Positions 1 to 6,483 of a stretch of DNA of 11,034 nt are shown one piece after another; position 1 is the stretch's first letter; each line of letters starts with the position of its first letter. The stretch is from Tannerella sp. Lineage in GTDB: Bacteria > Bacteroidota > Bacteroidia > Bacteroidales > Tannerellaceae. The stretch lies in contig JAISOP010000082.1 in assembly GCA_031275525.1 (NCBI GenBank), positions 1 to 11,034 of the forward strand. Direction: 5' to 3'. The translations under genes and the position numbers were made by a program. Below the pieces are notes generated by a model. The model was given only the letters and a program-made list of their open reading frames with translations, ran no database searches and was not told the origin of the DNA.

Positions 1-339
1 CGCGTCGATCCATTCGTCGCCGAGCCATTCGAGGCTGGGAATACCCAGATCGTCCGTGTTGTCGGGGAATTTTACGGGGTTGATTTCCACCCCGCCAATG
101 CCGGCTTCCTTCAGCAGACGCAATTCCCGGATTAATTCTTCGGGTTGCACCCTGTTGCCGTTCCACCACCAGCGCACAAAGGGGCGGTATCTTGATTCGG
201 GCGTCCGGAACAGGGCGTACGCTTCTTCCGCTTTTCCACCGCTTTTTGCCGCATAAGCCTTGGCCGTTACCCACGAGGGAAAAACCATCAACCCGCCCGA
301 AAGCAAGGCGCCTCTTACTATAAATGATCGTCTATCCAT
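1..339 (-). CDS. Secreted glycoside hydrolase, GH106 (alpha-L-rhamnosidase)-like, N-terminal fragment
   Basis: The gene starts at the ATG whose complement is at 337-339 and stays open to the left edge, so only residues 1-113 are visible. Residues 1-30 form an export signal with a twin arginine (DRRSFI, Arg3-Arg4), a Gly/Leu-rich core and an Ala-rich end, consistent with Tat export. The mature start contains YRPFVRWWWNG (about 51-61), then EELIRELRLLKEAGIGGVEI (67-86) and INP (86-88). From memory this WWW-N-G plus 'KEAGIGG-VEINP' block opens the catalytic region of GH106-like rhamnosidases and related large hydrolases. The catalytic acids lie outside the window, so the substrate is inferred. 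A -7 element (TATCTTTG) lies 33 bp upstream. The family is moderately sure; a hydrolase of some kind is likely. Confidence 0.68.
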   Translation of the reverse strand, partial: MDRRSFIVRGALLSGGLMVFPSWVTAKAYAAKSGGKAEEAYALFRTPESRYRPFVRWWWNGNRVQPEELIRELRLLKEAGIGGVEINPVKFPDNTDDLGIPSLEWLGDEWIDA

Positions 340-371
340 AAAACCTTGGAGTTATCTATTAATTATGCTTG

Positions 372-379
372 CAAAGATA
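372..379 (-). promoter_or_regulatory. Bacteroidetes -7 promoter element for the GH106-like gene
   Basis: On the minus strand the sequence reads TATCTTTG, a full match to the Bacteroidetes -7 consensus TAnnTTTG. It would give a leader of roughly 25-30 nt before the ATG at 339. The nearest -33-like TTTG is about 23 bp further upstream, slightly beyond the usual 19-21 bp, so the -33 part is not convincing. Confidence 0.5.
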
Positions 380-434
380 GCAAAAGAAACATAACTGACC
401 GGCAAACCTGACAAATTGCCGGTTTTCACTTGTT

Positions 435-450
435 ATACCGTGCACGGTAT
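435..450. promoter_or_regulatory. Perfect 16-bp palindrome, candidate operator
   Basis: ATACCGTGCACGGTAT reads the same on both strands with no mismatch. It lies in the divergent intergenic region, about 55 bp upstream of the -7 element of the GH106-like gene, where a dimeric regulator could bind. No regulator gene is in the window, so its role is inference. Confidence 0.4.
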
Positions 451-492
451 GGTTTTGTGCATGACCGGTTCTGTGCAGTTCTGTTCCCCCGA

Positions 493-528
493 GGCCTAAA
501 AGACCTAAAAGCCCTAAAAGACTTAAAG
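493..528. repeat. Four-copy 9-bp tandem repeat (minisatellite)
   Basis: Four consecutive 9-bp units, GGCCTAAAA, GACCTAAAA, GCCCTAAAA and GACTTAAAG, share the pattern G-N-C-Y-T-AAA-R. The last unit is the most diverged. The array lies in the non-coding region between the divergent GH106-like and acyl-CoA ligase genes. Copy number could vary by slippage. No function is evident. Confidence 0.75.
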
Positions 529-650
529 AATTCGCTCTCTTCCCCGAATACACAAAACCATGCCGCGCAAAGTATAACTGATCTCACGCATGGGTAGCGT
601 CACGCCGTCCTGAAAGTCAGCGTCGAGTCCTGACTGCTATATAAACAGGA

Positions 651-669
651 TTTGAGTCAAATGTGCACA
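651..669. promoter_or_regulatory. Two adjoining short palindromes upstream of the acyl-CoA ligase promoter
   Basis: TTTGAGTCAAA (651-661) and TGTGCACA (662-669) are each perfectly self-complementary about their centres and abut. They sit about 24-42 bp upstream of the -7 element at 693-700, a typical activator or repressor position. The GTGCAC core also occurs inside the 16-bp palindrome at 435-450. Chance is possible for motifs this short. Confidence 0.25.
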
Positions 670-692
670 CAAAAGAAGTCCTCGTTTTTTCC

Positions 693-700
693 TATATTTG
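693..700 (+). promoter_or_regulatory. Bacteroidetes -7 promoter element for the acyl-CoA ligase gene
   Basis: TATATTTG matches the consensus TAnnTTTG completely. Transcription would begin near 706, about 17 nt before the ATG at 723. This argues against any start codon upstream of the element. I find no good -33 TTTG at the expected spacing. Confidence 0.55.
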
Positions 701-722
701 CGAATCATTTAAAGAACAATTT

Positions 723-2783
723 ATGATAAACCGTGAACTTATCCATCCGAAAAGTATTGTGGTTGTCGGCGGCTCCAACAAGACATCCAAACCCGGGGGG
801 AACTGTGTGAGAAACCTGATAAACGGAGCGTTTCAGGGAGATTTGTATGTAGTGAATGCAAGGGAAACGGAGGTACAGGGTTTAAAATCCTATCCTCACG
901 TATCGGAAATTCCTCCGACCGAAATGGCCATCATTTCCATCCCGGCGGCCTTTTGCCTGGAGGCAGTAACGATTCTGGCGCAAGAAAAGGGCGTAAAGGC
1001 GTTCATCATGTACACAGCCGGTTTCGGCGAGGAAACCGAGGCGGGCGGGTTGCTGGAAAAACAGATTGTGGAGGTAATCACGAAGGCCGGCGCCAGCCTG
1101 ATCGGACCGAACTGCATCGGTCTGCTGAATCGATATCATCACAGTTTGTTTACGCTTCCGATTCCGGAAATGGACCCGTTCGGGGTTGACATGATTTCCA
1201 GTTCGGGAGGAACCGCCATCTTCATCATGGAGTCGTCCATCCGGATGGGTTTGCGTTTCAATTCCGTGTGGTCGGTCGGGAACAGTGCGCAGATTTCCGT
1301 GGAGGACGTCCTTGAATATATGGATGAGCATTTCAATCCCCAAACGGATTCGAAAATCAAACTGCTTTATATCGAAAGTATTAAATATCCGGACAAACTG
1401 CTGGAACATACCGCATCGCTTATTCGCAAGGGGTGCCGGATTGCAGCGATTAAATCGGGGACATCCGAATCGGGCAGGCGGGCAGCTTCGTCCCATACCG
1501 GTGCGATGGCCAATCCCGACCTGGCCGTGGAGGCGCTTTTCCGCAAAGCCGGTGTGGTACGCTGTTTCAGCCGGGAAGAGCTGGCGACGGTAGGCGCCGT
1601 CTTTACGCTGAATGCCTTGAAAGGCAAGAATCTGGCAATTGTGACACATGCCGGAGGGCCGGCCGTGATGCTGACGGATGCCTTGTCGAAAGGAGGCATG
1701 GAGATTCCCGGTTTGCAGGGAATGCCGGAGGCGGATGAACTGAAAAGGGAGTTGCTTCCCGGTTCGTCCGTCAGCAACCCGATAGACATCCTTGGAACCG
1801 GCCGCCCCGAACATTTGGCGGCGGCAATCGATTTTTGCGAAAGAAACAACCTTTTCGACGGCATCGCCGTTATATTCGGAAGTCCCGGACTGACGCGGGT
1901 ATATGAAGCGTACGAAGTATTGGACCTGAAAATGAGGACCTGCATGAAGCCGATTTTTCCCGTGCTGCCTTCCGTCAGTACGGCGTGGGACGAGACCGAC
2001 TTCTTCGTGAAAAAGGGTCATGTCAACTTCAGCGACGAAGTGGGCCTGGCCGAGGCGCTTACCAAAATCCTGAAGACTCCGCCTCCCCTGGCCAACAATC
2101 TCGAATTGAAAGGAGTGGATATTCCGCAGATTCGTCGGATGATTGACCGGATTCCCGAATCGGGTTACATCTCGCCCAAGTCCGTGCAGGAACTTTTCAG
2201 GGCCACCGGCATTCCGATGGTAGAAGAACTGGTATCCGGCGAGTGGGCGGATATTCGCCGGTTTGCGGACAAGGTACATTATCCGGTAGTGGCCAAGGTG
2301 TCGGGGCCTGTGCATAAATCCGACGTCGGCGGGGTTGTGTTGAATATCCGTTCGGAGAAACACCTGAAACTCGAATTTGAACGATTGATGAATTTGCCGG
2401 ACGCGAAGGCCGTGATGATTCAGCCGATGCTGAAAGGTATGGAGTTGTTTGCCGGAGCCAAATACGAAGAAAGATTCGGTCACATTGTCCTTTGCGGATT
2501 AGGAGGTGTTTTTGTAGAACTATTCGGAGACGTTGCGTCCGGTCTTGCGCCGCTGGCTACGGAAGAAGCCTTGTCCATGATTCGCTCCCTGCGCGGATAT
2601 AAAGTTTTCAAAGGCGCCCGCGGACAGAAAGGCATTGATGAACATAGCTTTGCTAAAATTGTAGTGCAACTTTCGGCCTTGCTTCGTTTCGCGGAAGAAA
2701 TCAAGGAGTTGGACATTAATCCCTTGCTGGCGACGGAAAACGGAATCATTGCTGTCGATGCTCGAATCAGAATCGAGAAATAG
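723..2783 (+). CDS. Acetate/acyl-CoA ligase (ADP-forming), fused alpha-beta chain
   Basis: 686 residues, cytoplasmic. The family interconverts acyl-CoA + ADP + Pi and acid + ATP + CoA, often yielding ATP from fermentation. Visible order: CoA-binding Rossmann domain (about 1-130; HPKSIVVVGGSNKTSKPGGN near the start), succinyl-CoA-ligase-like domains (about 130-440) and an ATP-grasp domain (about 470-686). Motifs include IGPNCIGLLN, ISSSGGTA, the phospho-histidine loop SHTGAMA with His258, PVVAKVSGPVHKSDVGGV with His531 (the second relay histidine position in archaeal homologues), and ELDINPLLA near the end. The ATG at 723 was chosen because a GTG-initiated 20-codon extension from 663 would start upstream of the promoter, and MINRELIHPKSIVV is a normal family N-terminus. 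It is monocistronic. The acid substrate cannot be told from sequence. Confidence 0.92.
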   Translation: MINRELIHPKSIVVVGGSNKTSKPGGNCVRNLINGAFQGDLYVVNARETEVQGLKSYPHVSEIPPTEMAIISIPAAFCLEAVTILAQEKGVKAFIMYTAGFGEETEAGGLLEKQIVEVITKAGASLIGPNCIGLLNRYHHSLFTLPIPEMDPFGVDMISSSGGTAIFIMESSIRMGLRFNSVWSVGNSAQISVEDVLEYMDEHFNPQTDSKIKLLYIESIKYPDKLLEHTASLIRKGCRIAAIKSGTSESGRRAASSHTGAMANPDLAVEALFRKAGVVRCFSREELATVGAVFTLNALKGKNLAIVTHAGGPAVMLTDALSKGGMEIPGLQGMPEADELKRELLPGSSVSNPIDILGTGRPEHLAAAIDFCERNNLFDGIAVIFGSPGLTRVYEAYEVLDLKMRTCMKPIFPVLPSVSTAWDETDFFVKKGHVNFSDEVGLAEALTKILKTPPPLANNLELKGVDIPQIRRMIDRIPESGYISPKSVQELFRATGIPMVEELVSGEWADIRRFADKVHYPVVAKVSGPVHKSDVGGVVLNIRSEKHLKLEFERLMNLPDAKAVMIQPMLKGMELFAGAKYEERFGHIVLCGLGGVFVELFGDVASGLAPLATEEALSMIRSLRGYKVFKGARGQKGIDEHSFAKIVVQLSALLRFAEEIKELDINPLLATENGIIAVDARIRIEK

Positions 2784-2810
2784 CAAGGCTTCATTTGACA
2801 AAAGGGCACA

Positions 2811-2843
2811 AAAAAACCGGCGGACAGGTATCCGCCGGTTTTT
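2811..2843. terminator. Bidirectional rho-independent terminator between convergent genes
   Basis: A GC-rich stem, ACCGGCGGA (2816-2824) with TCCGCCGGT (2831-2839), has a 6-nt loop. It is preceded by an A-run and followed by a T-run, so it can work on both strands. It lies 27 bp after the ligase stop and beyond the 3' end of the porin gene. A weaker hairpin (GTTG 2846-2849 with CAAC 2866-2869, inner GATAA/TTATC) followed by seven T's at 2873-2879 may be a backup on the plus strand. Confidence 0.88.
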
Positions 2844-2914
2844 CCGTTGGCGATAAATTATCAATCAACTCCTTTTTTTATTATCAAAATCAATAATCAA
2901 CTTCCTACTGAGGA

Positions 2915-4060
2915 TTATTCGTTGGTATTCATGATAACCACACGGTTCCATGCATTTTCTTCGTACGGTTGAATTTCGTCACCCTTCCATTCGATGGAAA
3001 TGTTGTTGGAAGAAATTCCATGCTTGTCGATCAACTGTTTCGCAACCGCTCTTGCACGTCTCTCGGAAATGCCCTTGTTATAATCGGGGTTACCGGTTTT
3101 TCTGTCGGCATAACCGACCAACTTGATGGCAGCACCTTGCTTCTTAGCAAATTCAGCCGTATTGAAGATGTTACCTTCCTGATTCTTATCGATCTTCGCA
3201 CTGTTCAAACGGAAGAATACGGTATTGTTCATGTATTCCTTTGCTACTGTAGCTACAGGAGCAGGCGGACATTCAGGACAATATTCCGGACGTTTTTCCA
3301 GTTCGGAATTCCGGGCACGCAAAGCGTTGATTTGCGAGTTCAAATCGTTCAGCAGTGCATAATCCATCGGTTCAAGCACTTCAAACTCTTTTCTGCCCAG
3401 GTTGAAGTTCAAGCCCAACATGGCTTCAAACGGACGGTCGTATTCGTGCCTGTCGGTGTACGTACGATTCCAATGGTCGCCCACCAGCACATACTGACCT
3501 TCCAAGAACAAATCTACCCGTTTGCTCAGGCGGAACAGCAACTGTGCACCACCATTCGCTGTAAGGGATTCTGACCGTAAATAGCTGATGCCATTAACGC
3601 TTGTACCGGCTCTCACGCCATATCCCAGTCCTACGAACGGAATAAAGTGAAACACTTTTGATTCCTTGTAGGGAGCCCAGAAGTTGGTAACATCCCACAT
3701 GATGTCGGCATGAGGGTTAACCCATTGAAATTCCTGCTCGCCGTTGTCACTGAAATTGTTCATCAGTCCTCCGTTTACTTGCAAACGGAATGCCAAATAC
3801 GGATTGTACCATTTCCCGATCGAAATAGCAGCATGAGGAGCAATACGGTCACCAAAATCTGCATTTCCGTTCAAATCTCCCAGCAATACATTTCCACCGC
3901 CAGCGATCGAAATGAAAATATTGTCGGAAGCTTTGTTCTTCTTAAAATTGGTCTTTGAACCGTTTTCCGTACTGAACCCAACCTGAGGTTGATATTCCTG
4001 CGCAGACAGAGTCAGTACAGCACCACATAACATGGTCAAAAGTAATACTTTAGCTTTCAT
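2915..4060 (-). CDS. OmpA-like outer membrane protein (Omp40/Omp41-like)
   Basis: 381 residues with an 8-strand barrel and a peptidoglycan-binding tail. The signal peptide is residues 1-20 (MKAKVLLLTMLCGAVLTLSA), cut before Gln21. The barrel spans about 47-224 and includes the YNPYLAFRLQVNGG and FHFIPFVGLGYGVR strands. A short helical linker (236-258) leads to CPECPP (Cys261, Cys264), then an OmpA domain (278-381) with GYAD (Asp319) and SERRA (Arg335), the pair expected to hold the meso-diaminopimelate of peptidoglycan. The layout, including EPMDYALLNDLN and the Cys-Pro-Glu-Cys link, closely matches P. gingivalis Omp40/41, whose subunits join by disulfides. I chose the ATG at 4060 over an in-frame TTG at 4069. 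A strong promoter and AT-richer composition suggest high expression. Only one copy is present here. Confidence 0.93.
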   Translation of the reverse strand: MKAKVLLLTMLCGAVLTLSAQEYQPQVGFSTENGSKTNFKKNKASDNIFISIAGGGNVLLGDLNGNADFGDRIAPHAAISIGKWYNPYLAFRLQVNGGLMNNFSDNGEQEFQWVNPHADIMWDVTNFWAPYKESKVFHFIPFVGLGYGVRAGTSVNGISYLRSESLTANGGAQLLFRLSKRVDLFLEGQYVLVGDHWNRTYTDRHEYDRPFEAMLGLNFNLGRKEFEVLEPMDYALLNDLNSQINALRARNSELEKRPEYCPECPPAPVATVAKEYMNNTVFFRLNSAKIDKNQEGNIFNTAEFAKKQGAAIKLVGYADRKTGNPDYNKGISERRARAVAKQLIDKHGISSNNISIEWKGDEIQPYEENAWNRVVIMNTNE

Positions 4061-4139
4061 AATTATCAATTTTTATTAAACATTCGCCAATTTGTAATTT
4101 TTGTAGGAGATCATCTCAACTCCCTCAAAAATTTCGCAA

Positions 4140-4171
4140 CAAAGATATATCTTTTTTTTCAGTACGACAAA
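4140..4171 (-). promoter_or_regulatory. Complete Bacteroidetes promoter (-33/-7) for the OmpA-like gene
   Basis: On the minus strand, TTTG (4168-4171) is followed after exactly 20 bp by TATCTTTG (4140-4147), matching the -33 and -7 consensus of the Bacteroidetes primary sigma factor. Transcription would start near 4134, giving a leader of about 75 nt. It is the best promoter in the window. Confidence 0.8.
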
Positions 4172-4214
4172 AAAAAGATGCACTCTTGATGTAAAAAACT
4201 TCAATTTTTTTGTC
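4166..4214. repeat. AT-rich inverted repeat upstream of the OmpA-like promoter
   Basis: GACAAAAAAA (4166-4175) and TTTTTTTGTC (4205-4214) are perfect 10-bp inverted copies with a 29-bp AT-rich spacer. The left arm overlaps the -33 element. It may act as an A-tract (UP-like or bent) element for the porin promoter, or may simply reflect AT-rich sequence. Confidence 0.35.
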
Positions 4215-4222
4215 ATAGTAGC

Positions 4223-4242
4223 AGAAGGGCAAATCGCCTTCT
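4223..4242 (-). other. Stem-loop downstream of rfbA
   Basis: AGAAGGGC (4223-4230) can pair with GCCTTCT (4236-4242), with one bulged G. It lies about 70 bp after the rfbA stop and could end or protect the operon transcript. No T-run follows it directly on the minus strand, so it is not a classical rho-independent terminator. Confidence 0.3.
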
Positions 4243-4314
4243 TCCGGTCGGAACGAATGTATAGGGATTCTACCTTGGTTTCAGACCAACTAACATGGCT
4301 ATAAATAAGATTAA

Positions 4315-5196
4315 TTATCTACGGTTTGCAATCAATTCCGTCAGATACTGCCCGTATGGATTTTTGAGCATGGAAGATGCCGTTTTTTCCAGTTGAGCGG
4401 CGTCAATCCATCCTTTTTCGTAAGAGATTTCTTCCGGACAGGCAATTTTTAATCCTTGCCGGCGCTCGATGACTTCGACAAAAGTAGAGGCTTCCGATAG
4501 GGAGGCGTGCGTCCCCGTATCCAGCCAGGCGAACCCGCGCCCCAGCAATTGCATTTTTAATTCCCCGGTCTCCAAGAAGGCCTGATTGACGGAGGTGATT
4601 TCCAGTTCGCCACGTGCGGAAGGCGTGATTTTCCGTGCAATGTTAACCACTTTGTTCGGATAAAAATAAAGCCCGACAACGGCATAATTCGATTTCGGAT
4701 GTTCCGGTTTTTCTTCTACGCTCAAGACATTGCCCTGCCCGTCGAACGAGGCTACGCCGTAACGCTCGGGGTCGTTCACGTAGTAACCGAAGATGGTCGC
4801 CCGGCACTCCCGTTCGACGCAGGCAACGGCCTCCCGCAACATGCCGGTGAAGCCCTGCCCGTAGAAGATATTGTCGCCCAGAACCAAACAGACGCTTTCG
4901 TTTCCAATGAAGTCCGCTCCGATAAGGAATGCCTGTGCCAGACCGTCCGGCGACGGCTGCTCCGCATAGTCGAACCGGATGCCCCAATCCGAACCGTCTC
5001 CCAGCAAACGCCGGAATCCGGGTAAATCCTGCGGGGTCGAAATAATTAGAATTTCACGGATGTCTGCCAGCATCAGCACGGAGATCGGATAGTAAATCAT
5101 CGGTTTATCATAAATGGGAATCAGTTGCTTGGATATCCCCTTGGTGATGGGATACAGACGGGTGCCGGAGCCTCCGGCCAGTACGATGCCTTTCAT
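4315..5196 (-). CDS. rfbA: Glucose-1-phosphate thymidylyltransferase (RmlA/RfbA)
   Basis: 293 residues, the normal length. It makes dTDP-glucose from dTTP and glucose-1-phosphate, the first step to dTDP-rhamnose and other dTDP-sugars, in the cytoplasm. Seen: nucleotide loop LAGGSGTRLYPIT (6-18), QPSPDGLAQA (80-89) for base and sugar binding, LGDNIFYG (106-113) with the metal Asp108, EEKPEHPKSNYAVVGLYFY (161-179), EITSVN (199-204) and WLDTGTH (224-230) with the second metal Asp226. All key residues are intact. The ATG is at 5194-5196, only 4 nt after the stop of the upstream fusion gene, so the two are translationally coupled. AAGAAG just upstream can serve as the ribosome site. rmlB, rmlC and rmlD are absent from the window, so the final sugar is unknown. 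Confidence 0.95.
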   Translation of the reverse strand: MKGIVLAGGSGTRLYPITKGISKQLIPIYDKPMIYYPISVLMLADIREILIISTPQDLPGFRRLLGDGSDWGIRFDYAEQPSPDGLAQAFLIGADFIGNESVCLVLGDNIFYGQGFTGMLREAVACVERECRATIFGYYVNDPERYGVASFDGQGNVLSVEEKPEHPKSNYAVVGLYFYPNKVVNIARKITPSARGELEITSVNQAFLETGELKMQLLGRGFAWLDTGTHASLSEASTFVEVIERRQGLKIACPEEISYEKGWIDAAQLEKTASSMLKNPYGQYLTELIANRR

Positions 5197-5200
5197 GATG

Positions 5201-6331
5201 CTATCTTCTTATCCGGATTTGTATTGCATTGGCGACGGGCTGTTCGCCTACGAAAACGAAGTAGCCGCCGCCGCCGGCGCCGCTCAATTTCCAACCATAT
5301 ACATACGGCTTGTATTTTTCCAGTACGCATAGAATCTCCGGTGTAACCATGTTCGGAAACATGGCAACCTGCGCGTCAAAACTGGCGGAAAAAGCTTTGC
5401 CCCATGCCTCCGCATCCTTTGAAAGAAGCGCCTGCCAGCAGTCGTCGGCCGCTTGGCTCAGCCGGAGTACGCCGTCCGGGGTGACCCTCGTATCGGCCAG
5501 CACGTCGTAGGTGGCGAGCCGCGGGAAAAGCGGGATCAGCCAGATACGTTCCTCCATCCATTTCAGCAAATCCGGGTCATCGACCGATTCGATGGTCTCC
5601 GGCCAGTAATCACCCCGGTAAAACAGCCGGTTCAGTCCCGGATAGACAATGCCCAGCGAATCCTGCGAACCGCTTACGTATTTGGTGCCCGGCGGGTTCT
5701 CGAAACAAAACAGCGTCTTGGCCAGTTTTTCCCTGTCGCCTTCCGGAATATCCGTGTGCCAGAGTTCAATGGCTTTCTTGCGCGAACTGGTGGACATGCC
5801 GCTGCGGTCGTTAAACTCGTAATCCGGTTCGATGCCGACGGTCAGGACGGCGCCCGGATGATGCTTGCTGACAAAGGGCTGGTCCAGCCATCCGCCGGCC
5901 AGGTCAATCCGGTAGGGAATCCGGCATTCTTCGCGCAGGGCGGTCGTGGAACGTATCGGCAGGGCGCCGTGCGGAATCCGTTTGCTGACGATATATTCGA
6001 TACCCAACTCCCGGCACAGCCGTTCCTTTATCGGGCTGTGGCCGTCGCTGTTCACAAAGAAGATGTCCGGACGGAGCGCTTTGATTTCCTCCAGGAAGTC
6101 GATCACGCCGCTACCTTTGTTGATCCAGGCGTCTTTCACGGCCCGGAGCGCCTTCACCATGTAGAGCCGTTCCGCGTCGGTGTTCACCGGTCTGCGGGCT
6201 TTCAGTTCGCAGATGGTCTTGTCGGAGCCGATCCCCACGTACAGTTCGCCGTGGCCGGCGGCTTCCTCAAAAAAAGCGACATGGCCGCTGTGCAACATGT
6301 CGTAACATCCACTGACAAAAACTTTTTTCAT
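5201..6331 (-). CDS. Cytidylyltransferase-GHMP sugar kinase fusion protein
   Basis: 376 residues, two domains. Residues 1-135 form a TagD/RfaE-like nucleotidyltransferase: VFVSGCYDMLHSGHVAFFEE carries the HxGH signature (His14, His17), and RSTTALR (127-133) matches the family's second nucleotide-binding motif. Residues 137-376 resemble GHMP kinases such as HddA and L-fucokinase: motif 1 RIDLAGGWLD (141-150), motif 2 SGMSTSSRKK (177-186), GSQDSLGIVYPGLN (221-234) and motif 3 KLSGAGGGGYFVF (348-360). Motif 1 to motif 2 is only about 35 residues, much less than in typical GHMP kinases. A single protein could phosphorylate a sugar and activate it with a nucleotide, analogous to fused fucokinase/GDP-fucose enzymes but with a different transferase fold. 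Substrate and nucleotide are unknown. It is cotranscribed with rfbA, which suggests surface-glycan precursor synthesis. Confidence 0.82.
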   Translation of the reverse strand: MKKVFVSGCYDMLHSGHVAFFEEAAGHGELYVGIGSDKTICELKARRPVNTDAERLYMVKALRAVKDAWINKGSGVIDFLEEIKALRPDIFFVNSDGHSPIKERLCRELGIEYIVSKRIPHGALPIRSTTALREECRIPYRIDLAGGWLDQPFVSKHHPGAVLTVGIEPDYEFNDRSGMSTSSRKKAIELWHTDIPEGDREKLAKTLFCFENPPGTKYVSGSQDSLGIVYPGLNRLFYRGDYWPETIESVDDPDLLKWMEERIWLIPLFPRLATYDVLADTRVTPDGVLRLSQAADDCWQALLSKDAEAWGKAFSASFDAQVAMFPNMVTPEILCVLEKYKPYVYGWKLSGAGGGGYFVFVGEQPVANAIQIRIRR

Positions 6332-6371
6332 TGTTATTCCAACTGTTTTTCAATCATTCGTTTTGAGGGGA

Positions 6372-6379
6372 CAAATGTA
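6372..6379 (-). promoter_or_regulatory. Bacteroidetes -7 promoter element for the fusion gene-rfbA operon
   Basis: On the minus strand TACATTTG matches TAnnTTTG fully. The predicted transcript would start near 6366, with a leader of about 35 nt before the ATG at 6331. The -33 position has no clear TTTG. Confidence 0.45.
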
Positions 6380-6431
6380 TTAAAAATATCTATATTCCTC
6401 GGTTCCGGCCTCCTCTTTCGAATATAAGCGA

Positions 6432-6439
6432 TACTTTTA
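6432..6439 (+). promoter_or_regulatory. Weak -7-like element upstream of kduI
   Basis: TACTTTTA differs from TAnnTTTG only in the last base. It lies 45 bp before the kduI ATG in the 152-bp divergent gap. No matching -33 was found, so the promoter may depend on an activator, or the true site may be elsewhere. Confidence 0.25.
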
Positions 6440-6483
6440 TACGCTCAAAAAAGTATTATTAACAAACATTGATAACTGAATGT

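Larger units (their letters stand above)
340..722. other. Divergent intergenic region, non-coding
   Basis: These 383 bp separate the GH106-like gene (minus) from the acyl-CoA ligase gene (plus). They hold the two -7 elements, a 16-bp palindrome at 435-450, the 9-bp tandem array at 493-528 and an inverted repeat AGTCAG/CTGACT (615-620/630-635, 9-nt loop). Next come a short palindrome TTTGAGTCAAA (651-661) and an adjoining TGTGCACA (662-669). I see no believable small ORF or RNA gene. Confidence 0.6.

Noticed and set aside
493..528. Possible CRISPR array
   Set aside because: The units are 9 bp with no spacers, so this is a minisatellite and not CRISPR; no cas genes are present.
359..553. 64-codon minus-strand ORF with a Leu-Gly repeat across the intergenic region
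   Set aside because: Its Leu/Gly run comes only from translating the 9-bp tandem repeat. It has no credible ribosome site and overlaps the palindrome and the promoter of the GH106-like gene.
615..635. Small hairpin (AGTCAG/CTGACT) as an RNA gene or terminator
   Set aside because: The six-pair stem with a 9-nt loop has no T-run and no gene ends there; it is too weak to call.
882..2483. 533-codon open frame on the minus strand opposite the acyl-CoA ligase gene
   Set aside because: It is wholly antisense to a gene with clear family motifs. Its predicted protein is rich in His, Arg and Gln with no recognisable domain, which is typical of a codon-bias shadow.
5453..6427. 324-codon plus-strand open frame opposite the cytidylyltransferase-kinase fusion
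   Set aside because: It is a shadow of the real gene, whose motifs are intact on the other strand.
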